A stretch of 64,000 nt of DNA from Micromonospora craterilacus. GTDB lineage: Bacteria; Actinomycetota; Actinomycetes; Mycobacteriales; Micromonosporaceae. A model generated the notes under the pieces. That model saw nothing but the letters and a program-made list of their open reading frames with translations, was not told where the DNA came from and made no database searches. The position numbers and the translations under genes were made by a program. The stretch covers positions 29,733 to 93,732 of the forward strand of contig NZ_POTY01000003.1 in assembly GCF_003236315.1 (NCBI RefSeq), in the 5' to 3' direction. Position 1 is the stretch's first letter. Each line of letters begins with the position of its first letter. Of this stretch, positions 1 through 7,694 are shown piece after piece.

Positions 1-399
1 GTCTCCAGCACCTCGGGCGTAGCCACGCGACGGGGCACAACTGTCGTCCAGACCGACCGTCCCGTGGGCCCAGGCCAGAATCGACCGCGGACCGGCCGAC
101 GCCGGTTCCTCCGGCTGGAACGCCACGCCGGACACGGCGACCAGGTCACCACTCGTCGCCGTGGACCAGTAGAGAATGGCGAACCCGGTCAGCCCGTCCG
201 GGCTCGGCACCGGTCTGGCCCAGATGAGCTGCCCCGGTTTGGCGTCGGCCGGCCGGGTGGGCGGCTGGTAGAAGGCGTCACCGGCCGGCCCGGGGGTCAC
301 CAGCGGGGCGGCGGTGCCGGCCTCGGGTGGGCTCGTGCCGTCGCAGCCGGCTCCGGCGAGCACACCGAGGATCGTGAGAAGTGCGAGGGCGCGCCGCAT
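1..399 (-). CDS. secreted lipase-type lipoprotein (N-terminal part, cut by window edge)
   Basis: The first 133 residues of a secreted alpha/beta hydrolase are present; the rest lies left of base 1. The start is an ATG at 399-397. The N-terminus has two arginines, a hydrophobic stretch and a lipobox ending at Cys19 (LAGAGC), so it is probably a membrane-anchored lipoprotein. Around residues 115-126 it reads ILAWAHGTVGLDDSCAPSR, the oxyanion-side signature of the secretory lipase (LIP) family, where a GHGTxG motif precedes a conserved Cys. The nucleophile elbow is not in the window. Family knowledge suggests hydrolysis of esters or lipids outside the cell. No frame was open in a competing direction with a better signal. 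Confidence 0.72.
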   Translation of the reverse strand, partial: MRRALALLTILGVLAGAGCDGTSPPEAGTAAPLVTPGPAGDAFYQPPTRPADAKPGQLIWARPVPSPDGLTGFAILYWSTATSGDLVAVSGVAFQPEEPASAGPRSILAWAHGTVGLDDSCAPSRGYARGAGD

Positions 400-556
400 G
401 CGACGCAGGCTACCAACCGGGCGGAGCAGATGACATGGATCGTCGTGGGGCGCCGTGCCGGCTCTGGCGGCTGAACCGCGACAGGCGGTAGCGTCTGTCA
501 GATCCGCGATTCCGGATGCCAGGACGGCACCACCGTGACACTGAGGAGCGGACGCG

Positions 557-2089
557 ATGGGTGGCATCAACCGCGAACACGTCCGGTTGCACGGTGTCCC
601 CTGTCTCCTGGTCGACCAGGTCGTCGAAGCCGCCGAGTACTACCGGGACCGGCTCGGGTTCACCCACGTCGAACTGCTCGAAGATCCCCCGGTCGCGGCG
701 GTGGTCCGGCGAGGTTCCGCCGCGGTACTGCTGCAGGCCGTGACGCAGTCGGGCGACGTGTCGTTACGCCAGTTCGCGGAGCAGGCCTGGGACGCCCTGT
801 TCGAGGTGGACGACATCGAGGCCCTCGCCACCGACCTACGTCGACGTCACGCTGACGTCCAGGTCGGACTCGGTATCACCCCCGTGTCGAACCGCACCCT
901 CGAAGTACGCGACAAGTGGGGCAACGTGCTTGCGTTCGCCGAACGCGCCGACCGCCGGCGGCTGAACGCACGCCGTATCGCCCGGGCAGCGGTACCGGCA
1001 CCGGTGCGCAGATCCTGGGCGCAGGCCCGCCGCGACCGTGAGGATCGTCCACACCAGCGGGAGCTACACCGTTTCTGCCGATCACTTCGCGGCTCCGACC
1101 CGTTCTACATGTACTTCACCCGTGGGCTGTTGCACTGGGTCTACCAGGCACAGCGGCACGTCCCGGCCGACGTCAACCTCGTTCTCCTCGGCTCCGACCT
1201 GCCCGACGCCGAAGTCGACTGGCTTCGGGCGAACGTCGACCGCCCACTGCACAACATCCGCCTCGGCGTCGATGACAACACGACCTGGGAGTTCCTCTTC
1301 AGCGCCAACGACCGTAACTTCGGCTGGCTCGACATCGACTGCTTCGTCCTCGCCCCGCAGCTGTTCACCGAGATGGCGACGATCGCCGACGATGTCGCGG
1401 TCAACGGGATCTGGACCTACCCGGTGGCCGACGGGCTACCGATCGCCTGCACCCACTTCGCCTTCGTCAACCTCCAGGCGGCCCACGCGCTGCAACGAGG
1501 TGGAGCCGCGATGAGCCCGACGAACTACGACTGGAACGGCTCGAACATCTCTCTGATGCATCCCCGGACCCATTGCCGGGTGCCCAGCCCCCGCCAGCGC
1601 CGGGAACTTCTGAAAGTGCTGCCGCCGGACGCGCACGGCCGACCTTGCCCACCCGGCGGCAGCCCCTTCTTCGACACGCTTGTCGCCTACCAGGTCAGCG
1701 CGTACGCCAACGGGTACCGAACCCACCCGGTACGGCCACTCGCGCACCGTACCGAGGACTCACTCGGCGAGACCGCGAACGGGAAACGGGTCTGGCAGCA
1801 GGACATGAGCCCGGAGGTCGTGCACGTTGGCGGCGTGAGCTACTACCAGCGCTACTTCCACTCACCGGCGCTGCGGGCGATGTATCTGGCCGCGGAGTAC
1901 GCGATGCTGCGGGGCCTGGTCGACCGTCTGCCCGCGTCCTACGGCGGCCGCCTCGCCCGCATCACCACGGGCCTCGCCCATCACCGGCTACGGCCGTCCG
2001 ACGCCGTCGCGTTGGTCCACCACCACCTGACCGAGGACCGCGGCCTTCCGGGGCCCGCAGCCGACCAGGTCCTCGGCGGGAAGCCCTGA
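557..2089 (+). CDS. VOC (glyoxalase-fold) domain fused to a putative GT-A glycosyltransferase-like domain
   Basis: The start ATG follows a GAGGAG ribosome site 8-10 bases upstream. Residues 6-130 form a glyoxalase/bleomycin-resistance (VOC) unit: short substrate-binding beta-alpha-beta repeats, EYYRDRLGF, and a closing DKWGNVLAFAE. A basic linker (130-170) leads to about 340 residues I cannot assign to a named family. That part looks like a nucleotide-sugar transferase, with a hydrophobic strand followed by an acidic WLDIDCF motif at 257-263 (DxD-like, a metal/nucleotide site in GT-A folds), a preceding LVLLGSDLP strand and a later VHVGGVSYYQRY segment. The two-domain architecture is unusual. 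It stands alone, with no operon partner. The VOC call is fairly sure; the transferase call is inference. Confidence 0.68.
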   Translation: MGGINREHVRLHGVPCLLVDQVVEAAEYYRDRLGFTHVELLEDPPVAAVVRRGSAAVLLQAVTQSGDVSLRQFAEQAWDALFEVDDIEALATDLRRRHADVQVGLGITPVSNRTLEVRDKWGNVLAFAERADRRRLNARRIARAAVPAPVRRSWAQARRDREDRPHQRELHRFCRSLRGSDPFYMYFTRGLLHWVYQAQRHVPADVNLVLLGSDLPDAEVDWLRANVDRPLHNIRLGVDDNTTWEFLFSANDRNFGWLDIDCFVLAPQLFTEMATIADDVAVNGIWTYPVADGLPIACTHFAFVNLQAAHALQRGGAAMSPTNYDWNGSNISLMHPRTHCRVPSPRQRRELLKVLPPDAHGRPCPPGGSPFFDTLVAYQVSAYANGYRTHPVRPLAHRTEDSLGETANGKRVWQQDMSPEVVHVGGVSYYQRYFHSPALRAMYLAAEYAMLRGLVDRLPASYGGRLARITTGLAHHRLRPSDAVALVHHHLTEDRGLPGPAADQVLGGKP

Positions 2090-2207
2090 CCGAACAGCCG
2101 GTGGTCACTTGCGGACCCGCGTCGATAGGCTCCGGCCAAGGCACTGACCAGCGCCGATGTCGTCGCGTCGTGATGGCCCGACCGCAGGACACCTCCGGAG
2201 GTCGTAG

Positions 2208-2834
2208 GTGCGGACGTTACCTCTCCCCGAACTGAGCGAGGTCCAGAACGAGCTCGTCCGCCAGGCATTCCTCCGTCTCCTGCACAGCGGGAATCCGGTT
2301 CCCGAGACGCAGCTGAATGTCGCGACGGCGGCCGGCCACGTTGACGTGCACCACGAACTTGACGCGCTGGTCGCCGCCGGACGCGTCCGGCGCGACGACA
2401 ACTTGCGGGTGACCGGCGCCCTCGGGCTGACGCTGGAAACCACTCGGCATCGCCTCCTGCTCGCCGGACGGACCTGGCACACCTGGTGTGCGATCGACGC
2501 CCTCGGCATCCTCGGCGCGCTCGACGCCTCGGGCAGCATCCATTCGACGTCGCCGCCGGACGGTCGCGTCGTCGAGATTCACTTCGAGCAGGGACGCCCT
2601 GCTCGGGGCGACCTCTCCGCCGTGGTCTACGTACCGACATACCGTCCGGGGGCATCCGTCGTGGCGACGTGGTGCCCCAACGTCAACTTCTTCGAATCGT
2701 CGAGCGTGGCAGCGGTTTGGGCGTCCGGTGCCGGGGTGGACGGGGAGTGCCTCCCGCTCGTGGCCGCGTGTGACCTGGCCGCCACCCGCTGGCGAGAGCG
2801 GCTCACGCCGAGCGGATCCGCAATCACCGGGTGA
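2208..2834 (+). CDS. merB: organomercurial lyase homologue (MerB family)
   Basis: The protein has 208 residues, close to the usual 210-220 of MerB. It has an N-terminal winged-helix-like part (1-75) and the MerB catalytic core. HTWCAIDAL at 91-99 matches the Cys96-x-x-Asp99 site of plasmid MerB (Cys94 and Asp97 here), and WCPNVNFF at 155-162 matches the second catalytic Cys (Cys156). Known MerB enzymes cleave the C-Hg bond of organomercurials by protonolysis and release Hg(II). The start is GTG with a GGAGG-like site. No MerA, MerT or MerP is seen nearby, although a MerR-type regulator lies 0.8 kb downstream. The substrate in this organism is unproven. Confidence 0.8.
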   Translation: MRTLPLPELSEVQNELVRQAFLRLLHSGNPVPETQLNVATAAGHVDVHHELDALVAAGRVRRDDNLRVTGALGLTLETTRHRLLLAGRTWHTWCAIDALGILGALDASGSIHSTSPPDGRVVEIHFEQGRPARGDLSAVVYVPTYRPGASVVATWCPNVNFFESSSVAAVWASGAGVDGECLPLVAACDLAATRWRERLTPSGSAITG

Positions 2835-2944
2835 GTCGCCGTTGGGGCACTGCCGAGCCGAGTCGCTTTGCCGATAGCCCACGCACTCCCACTGAGTTAA
2901 GCTGATAGAGATTCGTTAATGCATGGTCATGATGGGAGAGCACC

Positions 2945-3664
2945 ATGCGCGCGACCCGACTGGCCGGTCTGTTGCTCGGCATCCTCAGCGCGGCAACCCT
3001 GACCGCCAGCCAGGCGGTCGCCGCGCCATCAGAGCGAACCGACGAGGAAACGCTGAAGGTCTTCCTTGAGGCGGTCGCCGCGACCCGCAGCACGGACTAC
3101 AAGCTTGCCGTACGGGCGGACCGGGACATGCTCACCGGCGCCGTCTCAACGGCAGCCCGTGCCACCGAGGTCACCCATCTCACCGAATACTCGCAGTCCA
3201 CGTTCGTGACGGTTCCCGACCGGATGTACGCCCAGGGCGAGTTCGGCTTCGGACCCGAGGCGTTCATCGAGCTCATCTTCGGACTCATGCGCGTGAACTG
3301 CGCGTTCGCCGCAGTCGCCGATCCGGCGATGGGGCTGAGCATGGCCGGGGCGGCCACCACCGCCGACAAGAGCGACGACCGCACGATTCGCGGCACGTTC
3401 GATCTGTCCCGGATCGACGGACCGGAAAACACGATGATGACCGTGAAGCATCTGAGGACCATCCTCACGGCGAAGGCCACCGCGATTCCCTTCACGGCCG
3501 TCATCGAGGATCGCTATGTCCGGTCGTTCGAAACGGTGCTCCCCCGCGCCGACGGCACCCGACTGGTGTACCGGATGGAGCTGTCGGAGATCGGAGCGAC
3601 GAACAAGATCGCTGTCCCGCCCGGCGGAAAGATCATCCCGGCGCCACCCGAGCTCTACGAGTAA
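2945..3664 (+). CDS. secreted protein, possibly LppX/LolA-like fold
   Basis: A 239-residue exported protein. Residues 1-27 are a Sec signal peptide ending AVAAP, without a lipobox, so it should be released rather than lipid-anchored. The mature part is mostly beta-strand, with charged amphipathic strands and a closing sequence MELSEIGATNKIAVPP. That ending resembles the terminal strand of actinobacterial LppX/LprG-type lipid-binding proteins, where an aromatic or acidic turn precedes V-x-PP. Only two Cys-poor hydrophobic patches are seen, around residues 95-125. A GGGAG-type site precedes the ATG. It sits between merB and merR, but no metal-binding motif is visible. The fold assignment is a guess from pattern; export is clear. 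Confidence 0.62.
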   Translation: MRATRLAGLLLGILSAATLTASQAVAAPSERTDEETLKVFLEAVAATRSTDYKLAVRADRDMLTGAVSTAARATEVTHLTEYSQSTFVTVPDRMYAQGEFGFGPEAFIELIFGLMRVNCAFAAVADPAMGLSMAGAATTADKSDDRTIRGTFDLSRIDGPENTMMTVKHLRTILTAKATAIPFTAVIEDRYVRSFETVLPRADGTRLVYRMELSEIGATNKIAVPPGGKIIPAPPELYE

Positions 3665-3668
3665 CGCC

Positions 3669-4157
3669 TCACGGCGTACCCGAGTCGCTGCCGGTGCGGC
3701 GGCCTGATCCGATGCCCCGTTGGTCGGGTCGAACGTCATGCCGGCGTTCGGGCCGCCGCGCTCCCACCATGACGATCTGACAGATGTCCGTTCCGGAACA
3801 CTGCGACGGGTCGAGCGCCTCAGCTCTGTCCGCGAGATGCCGCAGTTCCCGCTCGGCGGTCTCAAGTTCCGCGATGCGCGCGCGGACCTGCGCCAGGTGC
3901 CGGCCGATGAGATCGGCGACCTGCGTACATGGCGCATGCCCGCCGTCGCGAACGGCCAGAATGCTGCCGATATCGGCGAGAGTCAGCCCAGCCGCCTGGG
4001 CGGTGCGGATGAACCGCACGCGGGCCAGGATCTCCTGCGGGTAGTCACGGTAGCCCGCCGCCGTCCGTTTCACCTTCGGCAAGAGCTCGATCTCTTCGTA
4101 GAACCGTAGGGTCTTGGCGTTCACGCCGCTGGCGGCGGCAAGCTCACCGATACGCAT
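3669..4157 (-). CDS. MerR-family heavy-metal-responsive regulator
   Basis: 162 residues. Residues 1-70 are the MerR winged helix (MRIGELAAASGVNAKTLRFYEE), then a long dimerisation helix at 78-113. Three cysteines at positions 77, 120 and 126 fall where MerR has its Hg(II) ligands Cys82, Cys117 and Cys126, and the C-x5-C loop (QCSGTDICQI) is preserved. This supports thiophilic-metal sensing. About 25 extra residues follow the usual end and are low in secondary-structure signal. It is divergent from the thioredoxin-like gene at 4242, with an operator in between. By family behaviour it should twist the overlong-spacer promoter on metal binding, and may also control merB. Confidence 0.87.
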   Translation of the reverse strand: MRIGELAAASGVNAKTLRFYEEIELLPKVKRTAAGYRDYPQEILARVRFIRTAQAAGLTLADIGSILAVRDGGHAPCTQVADLIGRHLAQVRARIAELETAERELRHLADRAEALDPSQCSGTDICQIVMVGARRPERRHDVRPDQRGIGSGRRTGSDSGTP

Positions 4158-4174
4158 GAGGCAACCGTACGCCC

Positions 4175-4206
4175 TTGACCTTCCACCACGCTGGAAGGTT
4201 TATCGT
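4175..4206 (+). promoter_or_regulatory. MerR-type operator-promoter with 8-bp dyad inside an overlong spacer
   Basis: A TTGACC -35 box (4175-4180) is followed after 20 bases by TATCGT (4201-4206) as the -10 box. Between and overlapping them lies a perfect dyad, ACCTTCCA (4178-4185) and TGGAAGGT (4192-4199), with a 6-base centre. A 19-20 base spacer with a central dyad is the hallmark of MerR-activated promoters. It faces the thioredoxin-like gene at 4242 and lies 18 bases from the merR start, so autoregulation is likely. Confidence 0.85.
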
Positions 4207-4241
4207 GCCGAGCACGAACGGCCACCGAAGGGTAGGAGATC

Positions 4242-4568
4242 ATGCTGGTCACGCTGCTCTCAGTTCCGGGCTGCCCGCACGCCGCTGTGCTCAGCCACCG
4301 GCTCGACGAAGCGATCGCCGGCCGCACCGACGTGACCGTCATCCACCAGGTCGTACGCGAGCCGGCCGAAGCCGACCGCACCGGCATGCACGGCTCTCCG
4401 ACGATCCTCGTCGACGGCACTGACCCCTTCCGTCGGCCAGACGAACCAACCAGCCTCTCCTGCCGCCTGTACCGCAAGATGGATGGCGGCGACCAAGGGA
4501 TGCCAACGGTCGAGGAACTTCGCCGCGCGCTAATGAAGCAAGCCGTGTGCGGCGAGGGGGCTGCGTAG
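4242..4568 (+). CDS. thioredoxin-fold protein of the mercury-associated type
   Basis: 108 residues. The N-terminal strand runs into a VPGCPHA turn (one Cys of the thioredoxin CxxC position, Cys12, with no second Cys). The middle has GMHGSPTILVDGTDPF (48-63), the cis-Pro loop of thioredoxin-like proteins, and the end carries a further Cys pair spread out. Close relatives in actinobacteria are often labelled alkylmercury lyase although they lack the MerB catalytic fold; thiol-based metal handling is more likely. The ATG follows a GTAGGAGA ribosome site and the MerR-type promoter, so it should be metal-induced. Confidence 0.72.
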   Translation: MLVTLLSVPGCPHAAVLSHRLDEAIAGRTDVTVIHQVVREPAEADRTGMHGSPTILVDGTDPFRRPDEPTSLSCRLYRKMDGGDQGMPTVEELRRALMKQAVCGEGAA

Positions 4569-4639
4569 ATTGCCAGCCGGATCGAAGAAGGAGCCAGAGA
4601 GCAGCAACGCTGTTGTCTTCGATTTCTTCGCATCCTGCG

Positions 4640-5479
4640 CTACTCCTGGTCCCACACGCCGGTCGCCGCGGTGTCCGCGGCGTAGTCGGCAAAGTCCCGG
4701 GGTGCCCGGCCCAGGGCGCGCTGAACCCCGTCGGCCAAATGGCCGTTGCGGCCATCCAGCACGGTCGTGAACAGGTACGTCAGCAACTCGACGACCCCGA
4801 CCGGAACGCCCTCGGCGGTGAGCGCGTCCGCGTACTGCCCGGGAGACACCTGCACGAAGTCGATGCTCCGGCCGGTCGCCGTGGAGATCTCGGCGATCGC
4901 CTCGCCGAAGGTGAGCAATCGGGGCCCGGTCAGCTCGTAGAGCTGACCCGCGTGCCCGTTCCCGGTCAGTGCCGCCACGGCCACCTCGGCGATGTCGTCG
5001 GCGTCCACGAACGGCTCGGGTACGGTCCCGACCGGCAGGACGACCTCACCGCCACGCACCGGCTCCAGCAGGTAGTCCTCGCTGAAGTTCTGGCTGAACC
5101 AGCTCGACCGCAGAATTGTCCACTCCACTCCGGAGGACTGGACGAGCCCCTCAGTGACCTGGGCCTCCTCCTCACCGCGGCCGGACAGCAGCACCAACCG
5201 GGAGACCCCGGACGCCACCGCAAGTTCGGTGAACGCACCGACCGTCTCAGGTGCGCCCGGCACGGCGAGGTCCGGGTAGTAGGAGACATACACCGTGTCG
5301 ATGTCCCGCAGCAGCGGCGCCCAGGTCGCCTGGTCGGTCCAGTCGAAGGGCTGCTGGGCGGAGCGGGAACCGACCCGGGCCGGCACTCCGCGTCGGCGCA
5401 GGCGTTCCACGATGCGGCGGCCGGTCTTGCCGGTGCCGCCGAGGACCAGGATCGTCTTCTGCTCTCGTTCGTTCGTCAT
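4640..5479 (-). CDS. NmrA-like NAD(P)-binding protein
   Basis: 279 residues forming one atypical-SDR (NmrA/HSCARG-like) domain. The dinucleotide loop is ILVLGGTGKTGRRI at residues 10-23, and the strand LVLLSGRG replaces the usual catalytic Ser position. There is no YxxxK dyad in the expected place, which is typical of NmrA proteins that bind NAD(P) to sense redox state or reduce quinones. It is divergent from the AraC regulator at 5552 with a 72-base gap, the usual arrangement in which the AraC protein controls the oxidoreductase. The substrate cannot be told from sequence. Confidence 0.83.
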   Translation of the reverse strand: MTNEREQKTILVLGGTGKTGRRIVERLRRRGVPARVGSRSAQQPFDWTDQATWAPLLRDIDTVYVSYYPDLAVPGAPETVGAFTELAVASGVSRLVLLSGRGEEEAQVTEGLVQSSGVEWTILRSSWFSQNFSEDYLLEPVRGGEVVLPVGTVPEPFVDADDIAEVAVAALTGNGHAGQLYELTGPRLLTFGEAIAEISTATGRSIDFVQVSPGQYADALTAEGVPVGVVELLTYLFTTVLDGRNGHLADGVQRALGRAPRDFADYAADTAATGVWDQE

Positions 5480-5551
5480 ACCGACCAGTGAAGTGCAGCG
5501 GCGTGAGACGGCACATAGCCAATGCTCGCGATTTTGTGTTTAGTCGTCTAC

Positions 5552-6490
5552 ATGGACGCAGTCGTAGGTCTTCTCGACGGCCCCCGGGCCCAGCGCGCAT
5601 TCCTGCTGCGTTCGGTCCTGACCCCACCGTGGTCGATAGCGATCAGAGACAAGGCGCCGCTCACCCTGGTGGCCATGGTCCGAGGCGACGCCTGGGTCGT
5701 TCCCGACGAGGGCGCGGCCGTACGGCTGAACCCTGGGGATGTGGCGATCATCCGCGGCCCCGACCCGTACACCGTCGCCGACGACCCGGCCACGGCGCCG
5801 CAGGTCGTCATTCATCCGGGCCAGCGCTGCACCAATACGGATGGGCAGGAACTGTCCGAGATGACCGAGTTGGGGGTACGGACCTGGGGCAACAGTTCGG
5901 ACGGCCCAACGATGCTGCTCACCGGCACGTACACGATGCAGGGCGAGGTCAGCCGACGGCTCCTGAACGCGCTGCCGCCGCTGCTGGTCGTTCCCGGCGA
6001 CTCCTGGGACTCGCCGTTGGTCCCGCTGCTGGCCACCGAGATCGTTAAGGACGACCCCGGTCAGGAAGCGGTCCTCGACCGGCTGCTCGACCTACTGCTC
6101 ATCGCGGTGCTGCGCGAATGGTTCGCGCGCCCTGGAATCAAGGCCCCGGGCTGGTACCAGGCGCACAGCGATCCCGTCGTCGGTCGGGCCCTGCAAATGC
6201 TCCACAACAGTCCGGCCCAGCCCTGGACCGTGGCGTCACTGGCCGCCAAGACCGGGGTCTCCCGGGCGGCGCTGGCCCGCCGCTTCACCGCGTTGGTCGG
6301 CGAACCGCCCATGTCCTACCTCACCGAATGGCGGCTGGCTCTCGCCGCCGACCTGCTCCGCGAGCCCGACGCCACCGTCGGCGCGGTCGCCCATCAGGTG
6401 GGTTACGGCAGCTCCTTCGCCCTGAGTACCGCCTTCAAACGCCGCCGTGGCGTAAGCCCCCGGGAGCACCGGATGACCGCCGGGACGTAG
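5552..6490 (+). CDS. AraC-family regulator with cupin-type sensor domain
   Basis: 312 residues from the chosen ATG. An in-frame ATG 30 bases earlier adds a hydrophobic decapeptide not expected in the family, and MDAVVGLLDGPRAQRAFLLRS is the usual N-terminal start. Residues 1-180 are an AraC_binding_2/cupin-like sensor (LNPGDVAIIRGPDPY). Residues 210-310 hold two helix-turn-helix units: WTVASLAAKTGVSRAALARRF and GAVAHQVGYGSSFALSTAFKR. It is divergent from the NmrA-like gene, whose expression it probably controls. Confidence 0.88.
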   Translation: MDAVVGLLDGPRAQRAFLLRSVLTPPWSIAIRDKAPLTLVAMVRGDAWVVPDEGAAVRLNPGDVAIIRGPDPYTVADDPATAPQVVIHPGQRCTNTDGQELSEMTELGVRTWGNSSDGPTMLLTGTYTMQGEVSRRLLNALPPLLVVPGDSWDSPLVPLLATEIVKDDPGQEAVLDRLLDLLLIAVLREWFARPGIKAPGWYQAHSDPVVGRALQMLHNSPAQPWTVASLAAKTGVSRAALARRFTALVGEPPMSYLTEWRLALAADLLREPDATVGAVAHQVGYGSSFALSTAFKRRRGVSPREHRMTAGT

Positions 6491-6509
6491 CGGGGCGCTG
6501 TCCGCGAGT

Positions 6510-7403
6510 TCAGGTGGCAACCTGGGCGGCGTTGCGCAGACGTGTGGCGTCCTGGCTTGGTGGGACGCCGAACTGGCGACGGTATTCGCGGCTGAACTGC
6601 GACAGGCTGCCGTAGCCAACGCGGCGGCTGACGGCCGCGATGTCGTCGGCGTACGCGGCGAGTTGGAGTCGGGCATGCTGGAGCCGGATCTGTTTCTGGA
6701 ACTGGATCGGGCTCATCGCGGTGACGGCATGGAAGTTGCGGTGGAAGGCGGACACGCTCATGCCCGCTTGTTGCGCCACCTCCTCGACGAGGAAGCGCTG
6801 CATGTAGTTGTCGCGGATCCATCGCACGGCACGGGCGACGTGGCTGAGGCTGCTGTCGGGCAGGCCGAGTTGGCGGACCATCGCGCCTTGGCCGCCGGTG
6901 ATGAGCCGCCAGAGGATCTCGCGTTTGACCAGCGGCGCAAGCACAGGGATGTCACGCGGCTGGTCGAGCAGGCGGACGAGTCGGACGACGGCGTCGAGGA
7001 GCTCGGCGGACGCGGTGCTGACGGCGAGGCCGGCCGGCACGTCGTTGCCGATGTCCGGCAGGTCGCCGGGTGCCACCTGAAGCAGCACGTCGGCAACGGC
7101 GGTCGGGTCGAGTTTCAGGCCGACGCCCAGGCCGGGAAGCTCCGGGCTGGCCACGGTGAAATGACTGCTCACGGGCAGGTCGACAGATGCGACGAGGTAC
7201 TGCCCAGCACCGTAGTGGTAGACGCGATCATTCAGCGCCAACCGCTTGGTGCCTTGGGCCACCACTGCGAGCACCCTGCCGAAGATGGCCGGTGTCGGCG
7301 GGTACGGCCGGTCGGCCTTGAAGATCAACACATCGTCGATCCCGGTGGTGAGGTCGGGTCGGGCGTGGCGGGCCAACAGGCAGCGGAGCTCGTCGAGGGC
7401 CAT
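6510..7403 (-). CDS. AraC-family regulator with AraC_N domain
   Basis: 297 residues from the ATG at 7403-7401 (MALDELRCLLARHA). A further 24 codons are open upstream but read as proline/arginine-rich non-conserved sequence, so the shorter start is preferred. Residues 20-170 match the AraC_N type sensor (IFGRVLAVVAQGTKRLALND and VSSHFTVASPELP). Residues 190-285 carry the two HTH motifs (FLVEEVAQQAGMSVSAFHRNF and IAAVSRRVGYGSLSQFSREY). Relatives regulate adjacent aldehyde reductases, yet no such gene is next to it. It is convergent with the preceding AraC gene. Confidence 0.86.
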   Translation of the reverse strand: MALDELRCLLARHARPDLTTGIDDVLIFKADRPYPPTPAIFGRVLAVVAQGTKRLALNDRVYHYGAGQYLVASVDLPVSSHFTVASPELPGLGVGLKLDPTAVADVLLQVAPGDLPDIGNDVPAGLAVSTASAELLDAVVRLVRLLDQPRDIPVLAPLVKREILWRLITGGQGAMVRQLGLPDSSLSHVARAVRWIRDNYMQRFLVEEVAQQAGMSVSAFHRNFHAVTAMSPIQFQKQIRLQHARLQLAAYADDIAAVSRRVGYGSLSQFSREYRRQFGVPPSQDATRLRNAAQVAT

Positions 7404-7508
7404 GCGTGCGATTAAACCCCCGGCGAGGCGGTGCCCCCAACCTGGCGGGATGATGCGGGCCCCGGCGTCACGCACCCCGTCAAATCGGGCAGGATCGAGC
7501 TAGACTTC

Positions 7509-7528
7509 GCGGCTTTTGGGCAAGCCGC
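7509..7528. other. 7-bp inverted repeat in the divergent AraC/LuxR gap
   Basis: GCGGCTT (7509-7515) and AAGCCGC (7522-7528) are separated by 6 bases. The site lies in the 291-base gap between the minus-strand AraC gene and the LAL regulator at 7695. It could be an operator or a hairpin. Nothing else with a clear signal was found in the gap. Confidence 0.35.
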
Positions 7529-7694
7529 TACCGGTCTTGGACTGGTTTCATGTGTGTTCAGGTGTCCGGCTGTGCCCGAGGAGCAGAAGTGACCGATGAG
7601 CAGCGCCGCCAGGTGCGGATCGGCGTCAACGACGTGACGCGACGATCCGCCGGGCGCGGCCGGGGCACATCGCGTCCGGCACCGTGAGGCTGGC

